Source: Actinomadura hibisca NBRC 15177 (GTDB taxonomy: Bacteria > Actinomycetota > Actinomycetes > Streptosporangiales > Streptosporangiaceae). Taken from it: 64,000 nucleotides of DNA. The stretch's first letter is position 1, and every line of letters begins with the position of its first letter. Where the stretch lies: contig NZ_BCRO01000002.1 of assembly GCF_001552635.1 (NCBI RefSeq), forward strand, positions 62,001 through 126,000, given 5' to 3'. The notes under the pieces were generated by a model. The model was not told where the DNA came from. It did not search any database and saw only the letters and a list, made by a program, of their open reading frames with translations. Shown one piece after another: positions 1-8,349 of this stretch. A program made the translations under genes and the position numbers.

Positions 1-1
1 C

Positions 2-856
2 GGCCTGAAGCTGGCGCGCGTCCCCGGCTACGGCCAGGTCGAACTGCGCAACGGCGCCGACACCGGCGTGGCGATCGTCCCCCTGCACATCGGCTACGTC
101 CAGGACGCCGCCCAGAACCACGCCCTGTGCCGCTCGGCGCTGCTGGCCGCCGGGCAGAGCCTGCTGTTCGAGGACGCCGCCTGCGTCCAGGAGAGCCAGG
201 GCGGCCTGCTGGCCGGACGCGACCAGTGGTTCTTCGTGCTGCCCCTGGAACTGCGCGCCCGCGCCCTGGAACTGCGCGGCGTGAACGGCTACAGCAAGCT
301 GTGGACCGACATCGCCGACCTCAACACCCGCTACGGCCTGGCCCGGCGCGGCCACCTGGAACAGATCCTGTCCCGCAAGCGCCCGGTGCTCACCCAGTTC
401 CAGAGCCGCCTGGAACTCCAGCCCGGCCAGCTCGGCGCGCTGTTCTTCGTCGGCGACCGCTTCGCCGGACTGGAGATCGCCCCCGACCCGGTCTACTTCG
501 CCCAGATGTGGACGGCCCTGGTCTGCTTCGCCTACGGCGTGGCCGCCTGGCAGGCCGAACCCGCGCCCGCCGACCCCGAGCCCTACGAGGCGACCTCGCT
601 CGCCGGGCTGCGCGCCGCACTGGACGCCGACCGCGCCACCCGCCTCGCCGAGATCGCCGACCGGCTCGCCGCCCTCCCCACCGGCCCGGTCGAGGTCCGC
701 GAGGAGGACCGCTACCTGGACCTGCGCCTGTCCACCGTGACCGGCCCCCACCTGGCCGGGCAGATCGTCACCGAGGGCGAGCGCGCGGTGTACGCGTCGC
801 TGTTCGCCCCCGCCACCGCGACGGGCACGGCGACGGGCGGGACGGCGACCGCGTAA
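2..856 (+). CDS. ARPP-1-like domain protein, 5' end cut by window edge
   Basis: The reading frame is open from base 2, where the first codons read GLKLARVPGYGQ, so the gene starts outside the window. A GTG at 68 is in frame but sits inside this conserved-looking stretch and is probably not the start. The visible 284 residues resemble the ARPP-1 domain that is scattered in bacteria next to ADP-ribosylation and rhodanese-phosphatase genes: PLHIGYVQDAAQNHALCRSA, then GRDQWFFVLPLELRA, then QILSRKRPVLTQFQSRLEL. Its biochemical role is not known to me. The last 12 residues are an Ala/Thr/Gly tail encoded by repeats of acggc. The identification rests on recalled family similarity and is moderately sure; that the gene is real is clear from its codon pattern. 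Confidence 0.75.
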   Translation, partial: GLKLARVPGYGQVELRNGADTGVAIVPLHIGYVQDAAQNHALCRSALLAAGQSLLFEDAACVQESQGGLLAGRDQWFFVLPLELRARALELRGVNGYSKLWTDIADLNTRYGLARRGHLEQILSRKRPVLTQFQSRLELQPGQLGALFFVGDRFAGLEIAPDPVYFAQMWTALVCFAYGVAAWQAEPAPADPEPYEATSLAGLRAALDADRATRLAEIADRLAALPTGPVEVREEDRYLDLRLSTVTGPHLAGQIVTEGERAVYASLFAPATATGTATGGTATA

Positions 857-1179
857 ACCGGTTGCCTGCGACGCCGCGACCCACTTCAATCGAACCGTGC
901 GGGAACTGTGCCGGGCACGTCGGGCAGAAACCTGATTCCAGATCATGGGAAGCGTTTCCTAACGAAGCGACCTGAGCCCGACGAAGCGCCGGCCGCCTGT
1001 CCCGCCCCGTTCCCCTTCTCGCCGCTTCCCCGCCGATCCGGCCCGGAACGGCACGCCCTCCCCCTCTTCTCCTGCCGCGCAGGGACTTCCGCTCGCCCCC
1101 AACTACTACATGTGTAATAGTTGGCTCGCCGCGCGCCGCACCGGCGGCGCGCGCGACCGGACGCGAAGAGGAAGGCACC
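857..1179. other. Intergenic region, 323 bp, with palindromic operator
   Basis: No credible gene is present on either strand. It is less GC-biased than its neighbours. A loose palindrome ggaagcgtttcc at 948-959 has the CG centre of LacI-type operators, but there is no LacI-family gene nearby. The strong feature is the 26-bp palindrome at 1099-1124. A purine-rich ribosome binding site (gaggaagg) lies about 8 bases before the GTG at 1180. Confidence 0.6.
1099..1124. promoter_or_regulatory. 26-bp near-perfect palindrome, probable repressor operator
   Basis: The left half reads ccaactactacat and the right half gtgtaatagttgg. The halves are complementary except for two non-pairing positions. The core, TACTACA facing TGTAATA, resembles operators bound by BlaI/CopY-like and GntR/YtrA-like repressors (family knowledge). 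It lies 56 bp before the Spo0M-type start codon, where it could cover the promoter. No cognate regulator is adjacent. Confidence 0.6.
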
Positions 1180-2199
1180 GTGGTCTTCAAAAGAATGATG
1201 GGCGCGCTCGGGGTGGGCGGCCCCAAGGTCGACACCGTGCTGGCCACCGGGCACTGCCGGCCCGGCCAGACCCTGGACGGCGAGGTGCGCGTCACCGCCG
1301 CCGACTACGACGCCGAGATCCAGCACGTGACGCTGGCCCTGGTCACCGGCGTGGAGGTCGAGCACGGCGAGGGCGAGTCCACCGGCGCGGTCGAGTTCCA
1401 CCGCCTCCAGGTCAGCGGACCCTTCCGGCTGGCGGCCCGCACCGACCGCGTCATCCCCTTCCGGATGCCGGTGCCGTGGGAGACCCCGCTCACCGAGCTG
1501 CACGGCGTGCCGCTGCACGGCATGGCGATCGGCGTGCGCACCGAGCTGGCGGTCGCCAAGGCCGTCGACAAGGGCGACCTGGACCCGGTCGCGGTCGTCC
1601 CGCTGCCCTCCCAGGAGCACGTGCTGGCCGGGTTCGAGCAGGCCGGGTTCGCCTTCAAGGGCGCCGACGTCGAGCACGGCCACCTGTACGGGGTGACCCA
1701 GCGCCTGCCGTTCTACCAGGAGATCGAGTTCTATCCGCCGCCCGCCTACACCGGCCGGATCGAGGAGGTCGAGCTGACCTTCGTCGCCGAGCCCGGCGGC
1801 CTCGCCGTCGTGCTGGAGGCCGACCGGCGCACCGGCCTGTTCGGCTCGTCCGACCAGGTGTTCCGCCTCCAGGTCGGCCACGACGACGCCCTGGCGGTGG
1901 ACTGGGCCACCGAGCTGACCGCCTGGCTGGACGCCCTGACCGGCGGCCCCGTCACCCCCGGATACGCGCCCGGTCACGCACCCGGCCACGGCTTCCACCA
2001 CGACGACCACCACGGTCATCACGGTCACCACTCCGGCCATCACGACGACCACCACGAGGGGCACGGCCGGCGGCGGGGGCCCGGCTGGGCGGGCGTGGCC
2101 GCCGGGGCGGCGGCCGGTGTCGCGGTCGGCGTGGCGGGCGGCATGGTCGCCGACGAGGTCATGGACGAGATCTTCGACGACGAGGACGACGAGAGCTGA
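1180..2199 (+). CDS. Spo0M-like sporulation-control protein with His-rich tail
   Basis: The protein has 339 residues and starts at GTG with gaggaagg upstream. Residues 1-250 match the Spo0M (arrestin-like) family: MVFKRMMGALGVGGPKVDT, the repeated GEVRVTAADYDAEIQHVTL type of beta strands, and the PFRMPVPWETPLT segment. Spo0M proteins are cytoplasmic beta-sandwich proteins that influence sporulation and cell division in Bacillus; the actinomycete copies are uncharacterised. Unusual additions follow: a histidine/aspartate-rich stretch at about 265-300 (HHDDHHGHHGHH), a glycine/alanine zipper that could enter a membrane (about 303-325), and a very acidic end (DEIFDDEDDE). The His cluster could bind a transition metal; that is inference. 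A bidirectional terminator follows. Confidence 0.85.
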   Translation: MVFKRMMGALGVGGPKVDTVLATGHCRPGQTLDGEVRVTAADYDAEIQHVTLALVTGVEVEHGEGESTGAVEFHRLQVSGPFRLAARTDRVIPFRMPVPWETPLTELHGVPLHGMAIGVRTELAVAKAVDKGDLDPVAVVPLPSQEHVLAGFEQAGFAFKGADVEHGHLYGVTQRLPFYQEIEFYPPPAYTGRIEEVELTFVAEPGGLAVVLEADRRTGLFGSSDQVFRLQVGHDDALAVDWATELTAWLDALTGGPVTPGYAPGHAPGHGFHHDDHHGHHGHHSGHHDDHHEGHGRRRGPGWAGVAAGAAAGVAVGVAGGMVADEVMDEIFDDEDDES

Positions 2200-2202
2200 C
2201 AC

Positions 2203-2249
2203 CCGCCGTCCGGGCGTCCCTGCAATCCAGCGGGACGCCCGGACGGCGG
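2203..2249. terminator. Bidirectional intrinsic terminator hairpin
   Basis: A perfect 18-bp stem (2203-2220 with 2232-2249, ccgccgtccgggcgtccc and its complement) closes an 11-base loop. It lies between convergent genes ending at 2199 and 2268. There is no T tract, as usual for GC-rich actinomycetes. Confidence 0.85.
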
Positions 2250-2267
2250 CAGGTCAGGGCAAGCGGG

Positions 2268-2696
2268 TCAGGACAGGGCGTCCGCATCGGCCACCACGTA
2301 CGGCTCCAGCGCCGTTCGCACGTCGGCGGGCATCTCCTTCTTCGCCATCGTGTGGGGGTCCACGAACACGTGCCGCACCTCCCCGTCGGCGATCAGCCGG
2401 TCGCCCACCCGGAACTCCGGCCGCACCACCAGGCTCGTGGTGCCCAGCTTCGCCACCGGCAGCGAGACGTCCAGCAGCTCGTCGAACCGCGCGCCCTGCC
2501 GGTAGCGCAGCCGCGACTCGGCCACCACCAGGTCGTGACCGCCCTCGATCATCGCCGCGTAGTCGCCGACGACCTCCCGCCACAGCTCGGTCACCGCGAC
2601 GTCGTACAGGAACAGGTACTGGCCGTTGAAGACCACGCCCTGCGCGTCGCACTCGCTGTAACGCACCCGGATCCGGTGCGTGAACACATCACCCAT
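2268..2696 (-). CDS. Acyl-CoA thioesterase, 4HBT hotdog fold
   Basis: The protein has 142 residues. The start is the ATG at 2696, with ggaagga 8 bases upstream; the frame stays open further upstream but runs into the tRNA region, so the longer reading is rejected. The sequence opens with the 4-hydroxybenzoyl-CoA thioesterase signature: RIRVRYSECDAQGVVFNGQY, with the family aspartate in ECDAQG, followed by Y..D and EL. Members hydrolyse the thioester of acyl-CoA in the cytoplasm (YbgC/FcbC type). The acyl chain cannot be predicted. It stands alone, convergent with the Spo0M gene. Confidence 0.88.
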   Translation of the reverse strand: MGDVFTHRIRVRYSECDAQGVVFNGQYLFLYDVAVTELWREVVGDYAAMIEGGHDLVVAESRLRYRQGARFDELLDVSLPVAKLGTTSLVVRPEFRVGDRLIADGEVRHVFVDPHTMAKKEMPADVRTALEPYVVADADALS

Positions 2697-2831
2697 ACCG
2701 TCATCCTTCCGGCTCGCCCCGCGCACCGCATCCCCGCCGCCTCGCCCGGCCACCACCGCGAAATCCATTTGGATCCGCACCCGGTCGGCTGCTGCAATGG
2801 ACACGCAGCGGTAAGAGCTCGCCGCTGTCCA

Positions 2832-2905
2832 TGAGGAATGGTGCAACGGCAGCACACCGCGCTCTGGACGCGGCGATCCAGGTTCGAATCCCGGTTCCTC
2901 AGCCA
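2832..2905 (+). tRNA. tRNA-Gln (anticodon CTG), CCA encoded
   Basis: Acceptor arms TGAGGAA and TTCCTCA pair perfectly over 7 bp. The D arm is GTGCAACGGCAGCAC. The anticodon stem CCGCG/CGCGG closes the loop CTCTGGA with anticodon CTG. The T loop reads GGTTCGAATCC. Discriminator G is followed by genomic CCA at 2903-2905. Confidence 0.93.
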
Positions 2906-3015
2906 TACCCTTTGACCTGCGCGGACCCTGCAATGGGACGGCGTTGACGCACCCGTTCCGGCCGTGTAACCCCCTCGGGCGCGGGGAATCAGAGAAAAGC
3001 GCACAAGGGGGGCTC

Positions 3016-3903
3016 ATGAGCAATGCGGAATTGCGTCCGGTCGTCGTCGGCACCGATGGTTCACCGGCCGCCACGCGCGCGGTCGAATGGGCGGCGGACG
3101 AGGCGGCCGACCTCGGTCACCCGCTGCACATCGTCACCGCCTCCGACACCGGGGTCTACGGCGTCCCGGCCGTGCCGTCCGGCGAGCAGGGCCACCACCT
3201 CGCCGAGAGCGGCCAGGCGGCCGTCGCCGCCGCGCGCGCCCTCGTCCAGGGGCGGCGGCCCGGCCTGACCGTCACCACCCAGGTCGAGCTGGACGCTCCG
3301 GCGCGCGTGCTGGTCAAGGCGTCCCAGGACGCCCGCCTGACCGTGGTCGGCTCGCGCGGCCTGGGCGGCTTCGCCGGGCTGGTGCTCGGCTCGGTCGGCC
3401 TGCGCGTCACCGCCCGCGCCGCCGGGCCCGTCGCCGTGGTCCCGGCCGACTGGCCGGGTGACGGCGACCCGCGCGGCAAGGGCCGCGTCGTGGTCGGCGT
3501 GGACATGTCCGAGCAGTCGGCGGCGGCGCTGGAGTACGCCTTCGAGACCGCCCACCGGCGCGGCGTCGAACTGCAGATCGTGCACGCCTTCCGCATCGAC
3601 CCCGGCGTCCTGCAGGCCCGCTACCTGATCGACGTCCGCGAGACCGAGCGCACCATGGGCGTCCAGTTGCGCGAGGAGTACGGGCACTGGCACACGCGCT
3701 ACCCCGGCGTCACCGTCACCGAGCTGGCCATCCAGGACCACCCCGTGCACGTGCTGGCGGAGGCGTCCAGGGACGCCGACCTGGTGGTGGTCGGCGCGAG
3801 CGGGCGCGGCCCGGTCGCCGGGGCCCTGCTCGGCTCGGTCGGCCACGGCGTCCTGCACCACGCGCACTGCCCGGTCGTGCTGGCGCGGCCCGAGCCCCTG
3901 TAA
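3016..3903 (+). CDS. Universal stress protein, two tandem UspA domains
   Basis: The protein has 295 residues; ATG at 3016 follows aagggggg. Two Usp domains are present. The first (about 5-140) begins PVVVGTDGSPAATRAVEWAA and ends with the nucleotide-binding pattern G-2x-G-9x-G-S in GSRGLGGFAGLVLGSVG. The second (about 155-290) begins VVVGVDMSEQSAAALEYA and ends GASGRGPVAGALLGSVG. Both retain the ATP-binding glycines, so this is an ATP-binding type like the mycobacterial tandem Usps linked to hypoxia and dormancy. It lies downstream of the tRNA and forms no obvious operon. Confidence 0.92.
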   Translation: MSNAELRPVVVGTDGSPAATRAVEWAADEAADLGHPLHIVTASDTGVYGVPAVPSGEQGHHLAESGQAAVAAARALVQGRRPGLTVTTQVELDAPARVLVKASQDARLTVVGSRGLGGFAGLVLGSVGLRVTARAAGPVAVVPADWPGDGDPRGKGRVVVGVDMSEQSAAALEYAFETAHRRGVELQIVHAFRIDPGVLQARYLIDVRETERTMGVQLREEYGHWHTRYPGVTVTELAIQDHPVHVLAEASRDADLVVVGASGRGPVAGALLGSVGHGVLHHAHCPVVLARPEPL

Positions 3904-3976
3904 GCCGGGCGGCAACACCCGGCAAAGATTCTCCCGCCGTGCACGCGGCGGCCGGGGAGCGGGCCGCGACCGCCCC

Positions 3977-3982
3977 TAGGGT
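3977..3982 (+). promoter_or_regulatory. -10 element TAGGGT of a leaderless transcript
   Basis: TAGGGT ends exactly 7 bases before the ATG at 3990 and no Shine-Dalgarno sequence intervenes, so transcription is expected to start at the A of the start codon. The same layout recurs at other genes in the window. Confidence 0.6.
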
Positions 3983-3989
3983 CCCAGCC

Positions 3990-5135
3990 ATGTCGGAAAT
4001 GCCTGGTGAAAGAGTCGAGGGGGCTCCCCAGCGGATGCCGCCGTGGCTGCCCCGGGCGTTCGTGCTGTTCGGCACCGTCGTCCTGCTGTTCGTGGCGGGC
4101 CTGTGGTTGCTGGACCGGCTGCGCGGCCTGCTGCTGTTGCTGCTGACCTCGCTGTTCCTGGCGTTCGCGATCGAACCGGCGGTGAACTGGCTGGCCGCGC
4201 GCGGCTGGCGGCGCGGCGCGGCCACCGGCGTGATGTTCGTCGTCATCGGCGTGTTCGCCGCCGCGTTCGTCGGCGTGCTGGGCTCGCTGGTGGTCGCCCA
4301 GACCACCAACCTCATCAACGGCTTCCCCGGCTACGTCGACGACGTCATCTCCTGGGTCAACGACACCTTCGGCACCCGGCTGTCGCAGGACACCGTCTTC
4401 AACCGGCTGCCCACCGTCTCCGACGAGCTGTCCAAGCACGTCTCGACGCTGGCCGGGAACGTGTGGGGCATCGGCGCGACCGCCGCGGGCGTGTTGTTCC
4501 AGGGCCTCGGCATGCTGCTGTTCACCTTCTACCTGTCGGCGCAGGGCCCCCAGTTCCGCCGCACCGTCTGCTCGCTGCTGCCGCCGCACCGCCAGCGCCA
4601 GGTGTTGTGGGCCTGGGAGATCGCCATCGACAAGACCGGCGGCTACATCTACTCCCGCGCGCTGCTGGCGGCGTTCTCGGCCGTGGCGCACTACGCCGCG
4701 CTGTCGCTGCTGGAGGTGCCCTACGCGCTGACGCTGGCGTTGTGGGTGGGCGTGGTGTCCCAGTTCATCCCCACCGTCGGCACCTACCTGGCCGGGGCCG
4801 TCCCGGTCCTGGTCGCCCTGGCCAAGGACCCCGCCACCGCGTTGTGGACGCTGCTGTTCATCGTCGCCTACCAGCAGTTCGAGAACTACGTCCTCCAGCC
4901 GCGCATCACCGCCCGGACGCTGGACATGCACCCCGCCGTCGCGTTCGGCATCGTGCTGGCCGGGACCGCCGTCATCGGCCCCATCGGCGCGCTGCTGGCC
5001 CTGCCGGTCGGCGCGAGCCTCCAGGCGTTCCTCAGCGCCTACATCCGCCGCTACACCGTGGAGAAACACCCCCTGACCGAGGTGCCCAAACCCGTGCGGC
5101 GGCACCTGAGGTTCCGCCGCCGCAAGCGCGACTGA
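3990..5135 (+). CDS. AI-2E family (PerM/YdiK-like) transporter
   Basis: The protein has 381 residues with about eight hydrophobic segments. The pattern is that of AI-2E/PerM permeases: two N-terminal helices, a soluble central stretch (about 100-160, FPGYVDDVISWVNDTFG) and a C-terminal membrane bundle with SQFIPTVGTYLAG and VAYQQFENYVLQPRIT, both typical of the family. Relatives export autoinducer-2 or act as Na+/H+ antiporters; the substrate here is unknown. The start at 3990 is chosen over a longer frame because a leaderless -10 box lies 7 bases upstream. The C-terminus is basic (RRHLRFRRRKRD). Confidence 0.87.
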   Translation: MSEMPGERVEGAPQRMPPWLPRAFVLFGTVVLLFVAGLWLLDRLRGLLLLLLTSLFLAFAIEPAVNWLAARGWRRGAATGVMFVVIGVFAAAFVGVLGSLVVAQTTNLINGFPGYVDDVISWVNDTFGTRLSQDTVFNRLPTVSDELSKHVSTLAGNVWGIGATAAGVLFQGLGMLLFTFYLSAQGPQFRRTVCSLLPPHRQRQVLWAWEIAIDKTGGYIYSRALLAAFSAVAHYAALSLLEVPYALTLALWVGVVSQFIPTVGTYLAGAVPVLVALAKDPATALWTLLFIVAYQQFENYVLQPRITARTLDMHPAVAFGIVLAGTAVIGPIGALLALPVGASLQAFLSAYIRRYTVEKHPLTEVPKPVRRHLRFRRRKRD

Positions 5136-5317
5136 CGCCCCGGACCCCCGCCGCCGCGCCCGCCAATCTTGTCAACCGGACGCACACCACGCGCCGCAAG
5201 TGATGCGCTGAGGCGGTAACCGCCGCCGGTCGCCCGGCCGTACGGTCGTGCCCACATCGCGGCGGCCCGCCTCACACCCGGCCGCCCGCACGACCGCGAC
5301 CTGCCGAGGAGTCCCAG

Positions 5318-6265
5318 ATGACAGCGGGTGTCGCCGACGTTGGCAACCGAGCACCACAGCCCGACCTCTCGCCCAAACCCGTGCCGCTGGTCGAACGGGT
5401 CAGCGTGGTGATCTTCGTGGTGGCGCCCATCGCCGGCGTGGCCGCGGCCGTCCCCTTCTTCTGGGGCTGGGGGCTGGGCTGGACCGACGTCGCCATCTTC
5501 GCCCTGCTGTACCCGTTCAACGCCCTCGGCATCACCGTCGGCTACCACCGGCACTTCACCCACGGCGGCTTCAAGGCCAAACGCTGGTTGCGCATCGTGC
5601 TGGCGGTCCTGGGCGGCCAGGCGTGGCAGGGCTCGGTCATCTTCTGGGTCGCCGACCACCGCCGCCACCACAAGTACGCCGACGCCGAGGGCGACCCGCA
5701 CTCGCCGTGGGAGTACGGGCCGGGCCTCATCGGCCTCACCAAGGGCCTGTTCCACGCGCACATGGGCTGGTTGTTCCGCAAGCAGCGCACCTCCCGCACC
5801 AAGTACGCGCCCGACCTGCTGAAGGACCCCGACCTGCGGTTCATGGGGCGCAACGACGTCTACGTCCTGATCGCCGCCTCCACGCTGCTGGTGCCGATGG
5901 GCCTCGGCGCGCTGCTCACCTGGTCCTGGCACGGCGCGGTCACCGCCCTGTTCTGGGCCGGGCTGCTGCGGGTGTTCGCCGGCGACCACATCACCTTCTC
6001 CATCAACTCCATCTGCCACGTGTTCGGCAAGACGCACTTCAGGACCCGCGACCACTCGCGCAACGTGTGGTGGCTGGCCATCCCCTCCTTCGGCGAGTCC
6101 TGGCACAACCTGCACCACGCCGACCCCACCTGCGCCCGGCACGGCGTCCTGAAGGGCCAGATCGACATCAGCGCCCGCGTCATCTGGCTGTTCGAGAGGC
6201 TCGGCTGGGTCTGGGACGTGCGCTGGCCCGACGAGCAGCGCCTCGCCGCCCGCCGCCTGACCTGA
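5318..6265 (+). CDS. Acyl-CoA Delta9-type fatty acid desaturase
   Basis: The protein has 315 residues; the ATG follows gaggag. It is a membrane di-iron desaturase with the three histidine boxes: HRHFTH (HxxxxH), HRRHH (HxxHH) and HNLHH (HxxHH), separated by hydrophobic segments. Relatives (stearoyl-CoA desaturase, mycobacterial DesA3) insert a cis double bond in an acyl-CoA with O2 and electrons from a reductase partner. No reductase gene is adjacent. The next gene, 78 bp downstream on the same strand, activates fatty acids, so the two may act on the same acyl pool. Confidence 0.92.
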   Translation: MTAGVADVGNRAPQPDLSPKPVPLVERVSVVIFVVAPIAGVAAAVPFFWGWGLGWTDVAIFALLYPFNALGITVGYHRHFTHGGFKAKRWLRIVLAVLGGQAWQGSVIFWVADHRRHHKYADAEGDPHSPWEYGPGLIGLTKGLFHAHMGWLFRKQRTSRTKYAPDLLKDPDLRFMGRNDVYVLIAASTLLVPMGLGALLTWSWHGAVTALFWAGLLRVFAGDHITFSINSICHVFGKTHFRTRDHSRNVWWLAIPSFGESWHNLHHADPTCARHGVLKGQIDISARVIWLFERLGWVWDVRWPDEQRLAARRLT

Positions 6266-6343
6266 CGCCTCCGGCCCACCGCCGCGCCGTCACGCGGGCC
6301 GCCTTCGCCCGCGCCCCCGCCCACCGAACGAAAGCGCTTCGCG

Positions 6344-8182
6344 ATGCCTACCGACATGCCCACCGACATGCCCGCCGGAACGCCCACCGCCGCCTCGATC
6401 GCCGCCCTGGACCGCACCCCGCTCATCGAGCGCCTCGGCCGCTGGGCCGACAGCTATCCCGACGACCGCGCCTACACCTACATGGACTACACCACCGACA
6501 TCGACGGCGTCGCGGTGGACATGACCTGGGCCGAGCTGGACCGCCGCGCCCGCGCCGTCGCCGCCGCCCTGCGCGCGGTCACCGACCCCGGCCAGCGCGT
6601 CGCGATCCTCGCCCCGCAGAACCTGGACTACATCGTCGGGTTCCTGGGCTGCATGTACGCCCGCCTCATCGCCGTCCCGCTGTTCTCCCCGGACCTGCCC
6701 GGCCACGCCGACCGCCTGCTGGCCGTCTACGGCGACGCCGAACCCGAGTGCGTGCTCACCACCACCCCCGCGCTGCCGCACGTGGAGGCGTTCTTCGACC
6801 AGAACACCGTGCCGCGCCCCAAGCAGATCCTCACCGTCGACACCGTCGACACCTCCCTGCGCTGGGAGGCCGAGCCCGTCGCCCCCGACGACCTGGCCTA
6901 CCTCCAGTACACCTCCGGCTCCACCCGCGTCCCGGCCGGCGTGATGGTCACCCACGGCAACTTCGCCGTCAACGCCGAGCAGTGCTGGGGCACCTTCGAC
7001 GGCATCCCGCGCGTCTCCTCGGGCGTCAACTGGCTGCCGCTGTTCCACGACATGGGCCTGGTCACCGCCGTCGCGCTGCCGCTGGCCTACGCCAGCCCCG
7101 CCGTGCTGATGGACCCGGTGGCGTTCATCATGCGGCCCATCCGCTGGCTGGAGCTGCTCAGCAAGCAGGACCACGCCTTCACCTGCGCCCCCAACTTCGC
7201 CTACGAGTACCTGTCCACCAAGGTCACCGACGAGGAGAAGGCCGCCCTCGACCTCAGCGGCGTCCAGGTGTTCATGAACGGCGCCGAGACCATCCGCGAG
7301 GGCACCCTCACCCGCTACCTGGACGCCTACCGCGACAACGGCCTGCGCGCCGAGGTGCAGGTCCCCGCCTACGGGCTGGCCGAGGCCACCGTCTACGTCG
7401 CCTCCTCCTCCCGCTACGAGGCCCCCACCGCCACCGCCTTCGACCGCGACGCGCTCAACCGCGGCGTCGCCGAGCCCTGCGACCGCGCCGCCGAGCGCGC
7501 CACCGTCCTGGTCGGCTGCGGCACCCCCTACGGCCAGCACCTGGCCATCGTCGACCCCGCCTCCCGCGTCCGGCTGCCCGACGGGCACGTCGGCGAGATC
7601 TGGGTGCACGGCCCCAACGTCACCGCCGGGTACTGGAACCGGCCCGCCGACACCGCCGAGACCTTCGGCGCGTCCCTGGCCGGCACCCGCGGCGACCTGC
7701 CCGAACGGCCCTGGCTGCGCACCGGCGACCTCGGCGTCTGGTACGACGGCCAGCTCTACGTCACCGGCCGCATCAAGGACCTGGTCATCATCGACGGCCG
7801 CAACCACTACCCGCAGGACATCGAGTACACCGCCTACCACGCCGACGAGGGCGTGCGCCGCGAGTACGTCGCCGCGTTCGCCGTGGACGGCACGACCGAC
7901 GGCACGGGGGACGGAGCCGAGGGCGACGCGGGGGAGGGCACCGAGCGCCTGGTCGTGGTCGCCGAGCGCAACCGGCGCGTGCCGATCAAGCGGCTGGACG
8001 TCGCCGCGGTCACCGCCGCCGTGCGCGCCGCCGTCAAGCACCACCACGACGCGCACCTGCACGACTTCGTGCTCATCGAGCCCGGCGGCCTGCCCCGCAC
8101 CAGCAGCGGCAAGATCTCGCGCACCGCGTGCCGCCGCGCCTACCTCGACGGCGCGCTGCCGGTCACCGTGACCGGCGCCTGA
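6344..8182 (+). CDS. Fatty-acyl-AMP ligase (FAAL), FadD32-like
   Basis: The protein has 612 residues and belongs to the ANL adenylate-forming enzymes. The P-loop at about 188-200 reads YTSGSTRVPAGV; the Ala in place of the usual Lys (PAGV rather than PKGV) is typical of FAALs such as mycobacterial FadD32. YGLAEATVYVA and RTGDLGVWYDG support the same group, and PRTSSGKISRTACRR carries the C-terminal catalytic Lys. FAALs make acyl-AMP and pass the acyl group to an acyl carrier protein or polyketide synthase; no such partner is visible here. A Gly/Asp/Thr-rich insertion at about 513-533 interrupts the C-terminal domain. The start is uncertain because MPTD is repeated (6344 or 6356), and the ribosome binding site (cgaaag) is weak. 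Confidence 0.9.
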   Translation: MPTDMPTDMPAGTPTAASIAALDRTPLIERLGRWADSYPDDRAYTYMDYTTDIDGVAVDMTWAELDRRARAVAAALRAVTDPGQRVAILAPQNLDYIVGFLGCMYARLIAVPLFSPDLPGHADRLLAVYGDAEPECVLTTTPALPHVEAFFDQNTVPRPKQILTVDTVDTSLRWEAEPVAPDDLAYLQYTSGSTRVPAGVMVTHGNFAVNAEQCWGTFDGIPRVSSGVNWLPLFHDMGLVTAVALPLAYASPAVLMDPVAFIMRPIRWLELLSKQDHAFTCAPNFAYEYLSTKVTDEEKAALDLSGVQVFMNGAETIREGTLTRYLDAYRDNGLRAEVQVPAYGLAEATVYVASSSRYEAPTATAFDRDALNRGVAEPCDRAAERATVLVGCGTPYGQHLAIVDPASRVRLPDGHVGEIWVHGPNVTAGYWNRPADTAETFGASLAGTRGDLPERPWLRTGDLGVWYDGQLYVTGRIKDLVIIDGRNHYPQDIEYTAYHADEGVRREYVAAFAVDGTTDGTGDGAEGDAGEGTERLVVVAERNRRVPIKRLDVAAVTAAVRAAVKHHHDAHLHDFVLIEPGGLPRTSSGKISRTACRRAYLDGALPVTVTGA

Positions 8183-8253
8183 CCACCGCCCAGCCCCGCC
8201 CGGCCTCGCCCTGCCCGCGCCCGATCGAGGGCCGGGCGCGGGCCCCACGACAA

Positions 8254-8294
8254 CGGCCCGGCATCGCAGCGAACGAGGCTGCGATGCCGGGCCG
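8254..8294. terminator. Bidirectional terminator hairpin
   Basis: A perfect 17-bp stem (8254-8270 and 8278-8294, starting cggcccggcatcgcagc) closes a 7-base loop gaacgag. It lies between the convergent FAAL and esterase genes. Confidence 0.9.
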
Positions 8295-8349
8295 TCACCA
8301 CGTCACCGGCGGGCGCGCACGTCACGGCCGGGCGGCCGGACGCGGGGGC

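Noticed and set aside
948-959. ggaagcgtttcc as a LacI-type operator
   Set aside because: Two of six base pairs in the palindrome are broken and no LacI-family gene or sugar gene is near, so chance is likely.
8254-8294. 17-bp inverted repeat as an insertion-sequence end
   Set aside because: It is a single site with a 7-base loop between convergent genes and no transposase, which fits a bidirectional terminator better.
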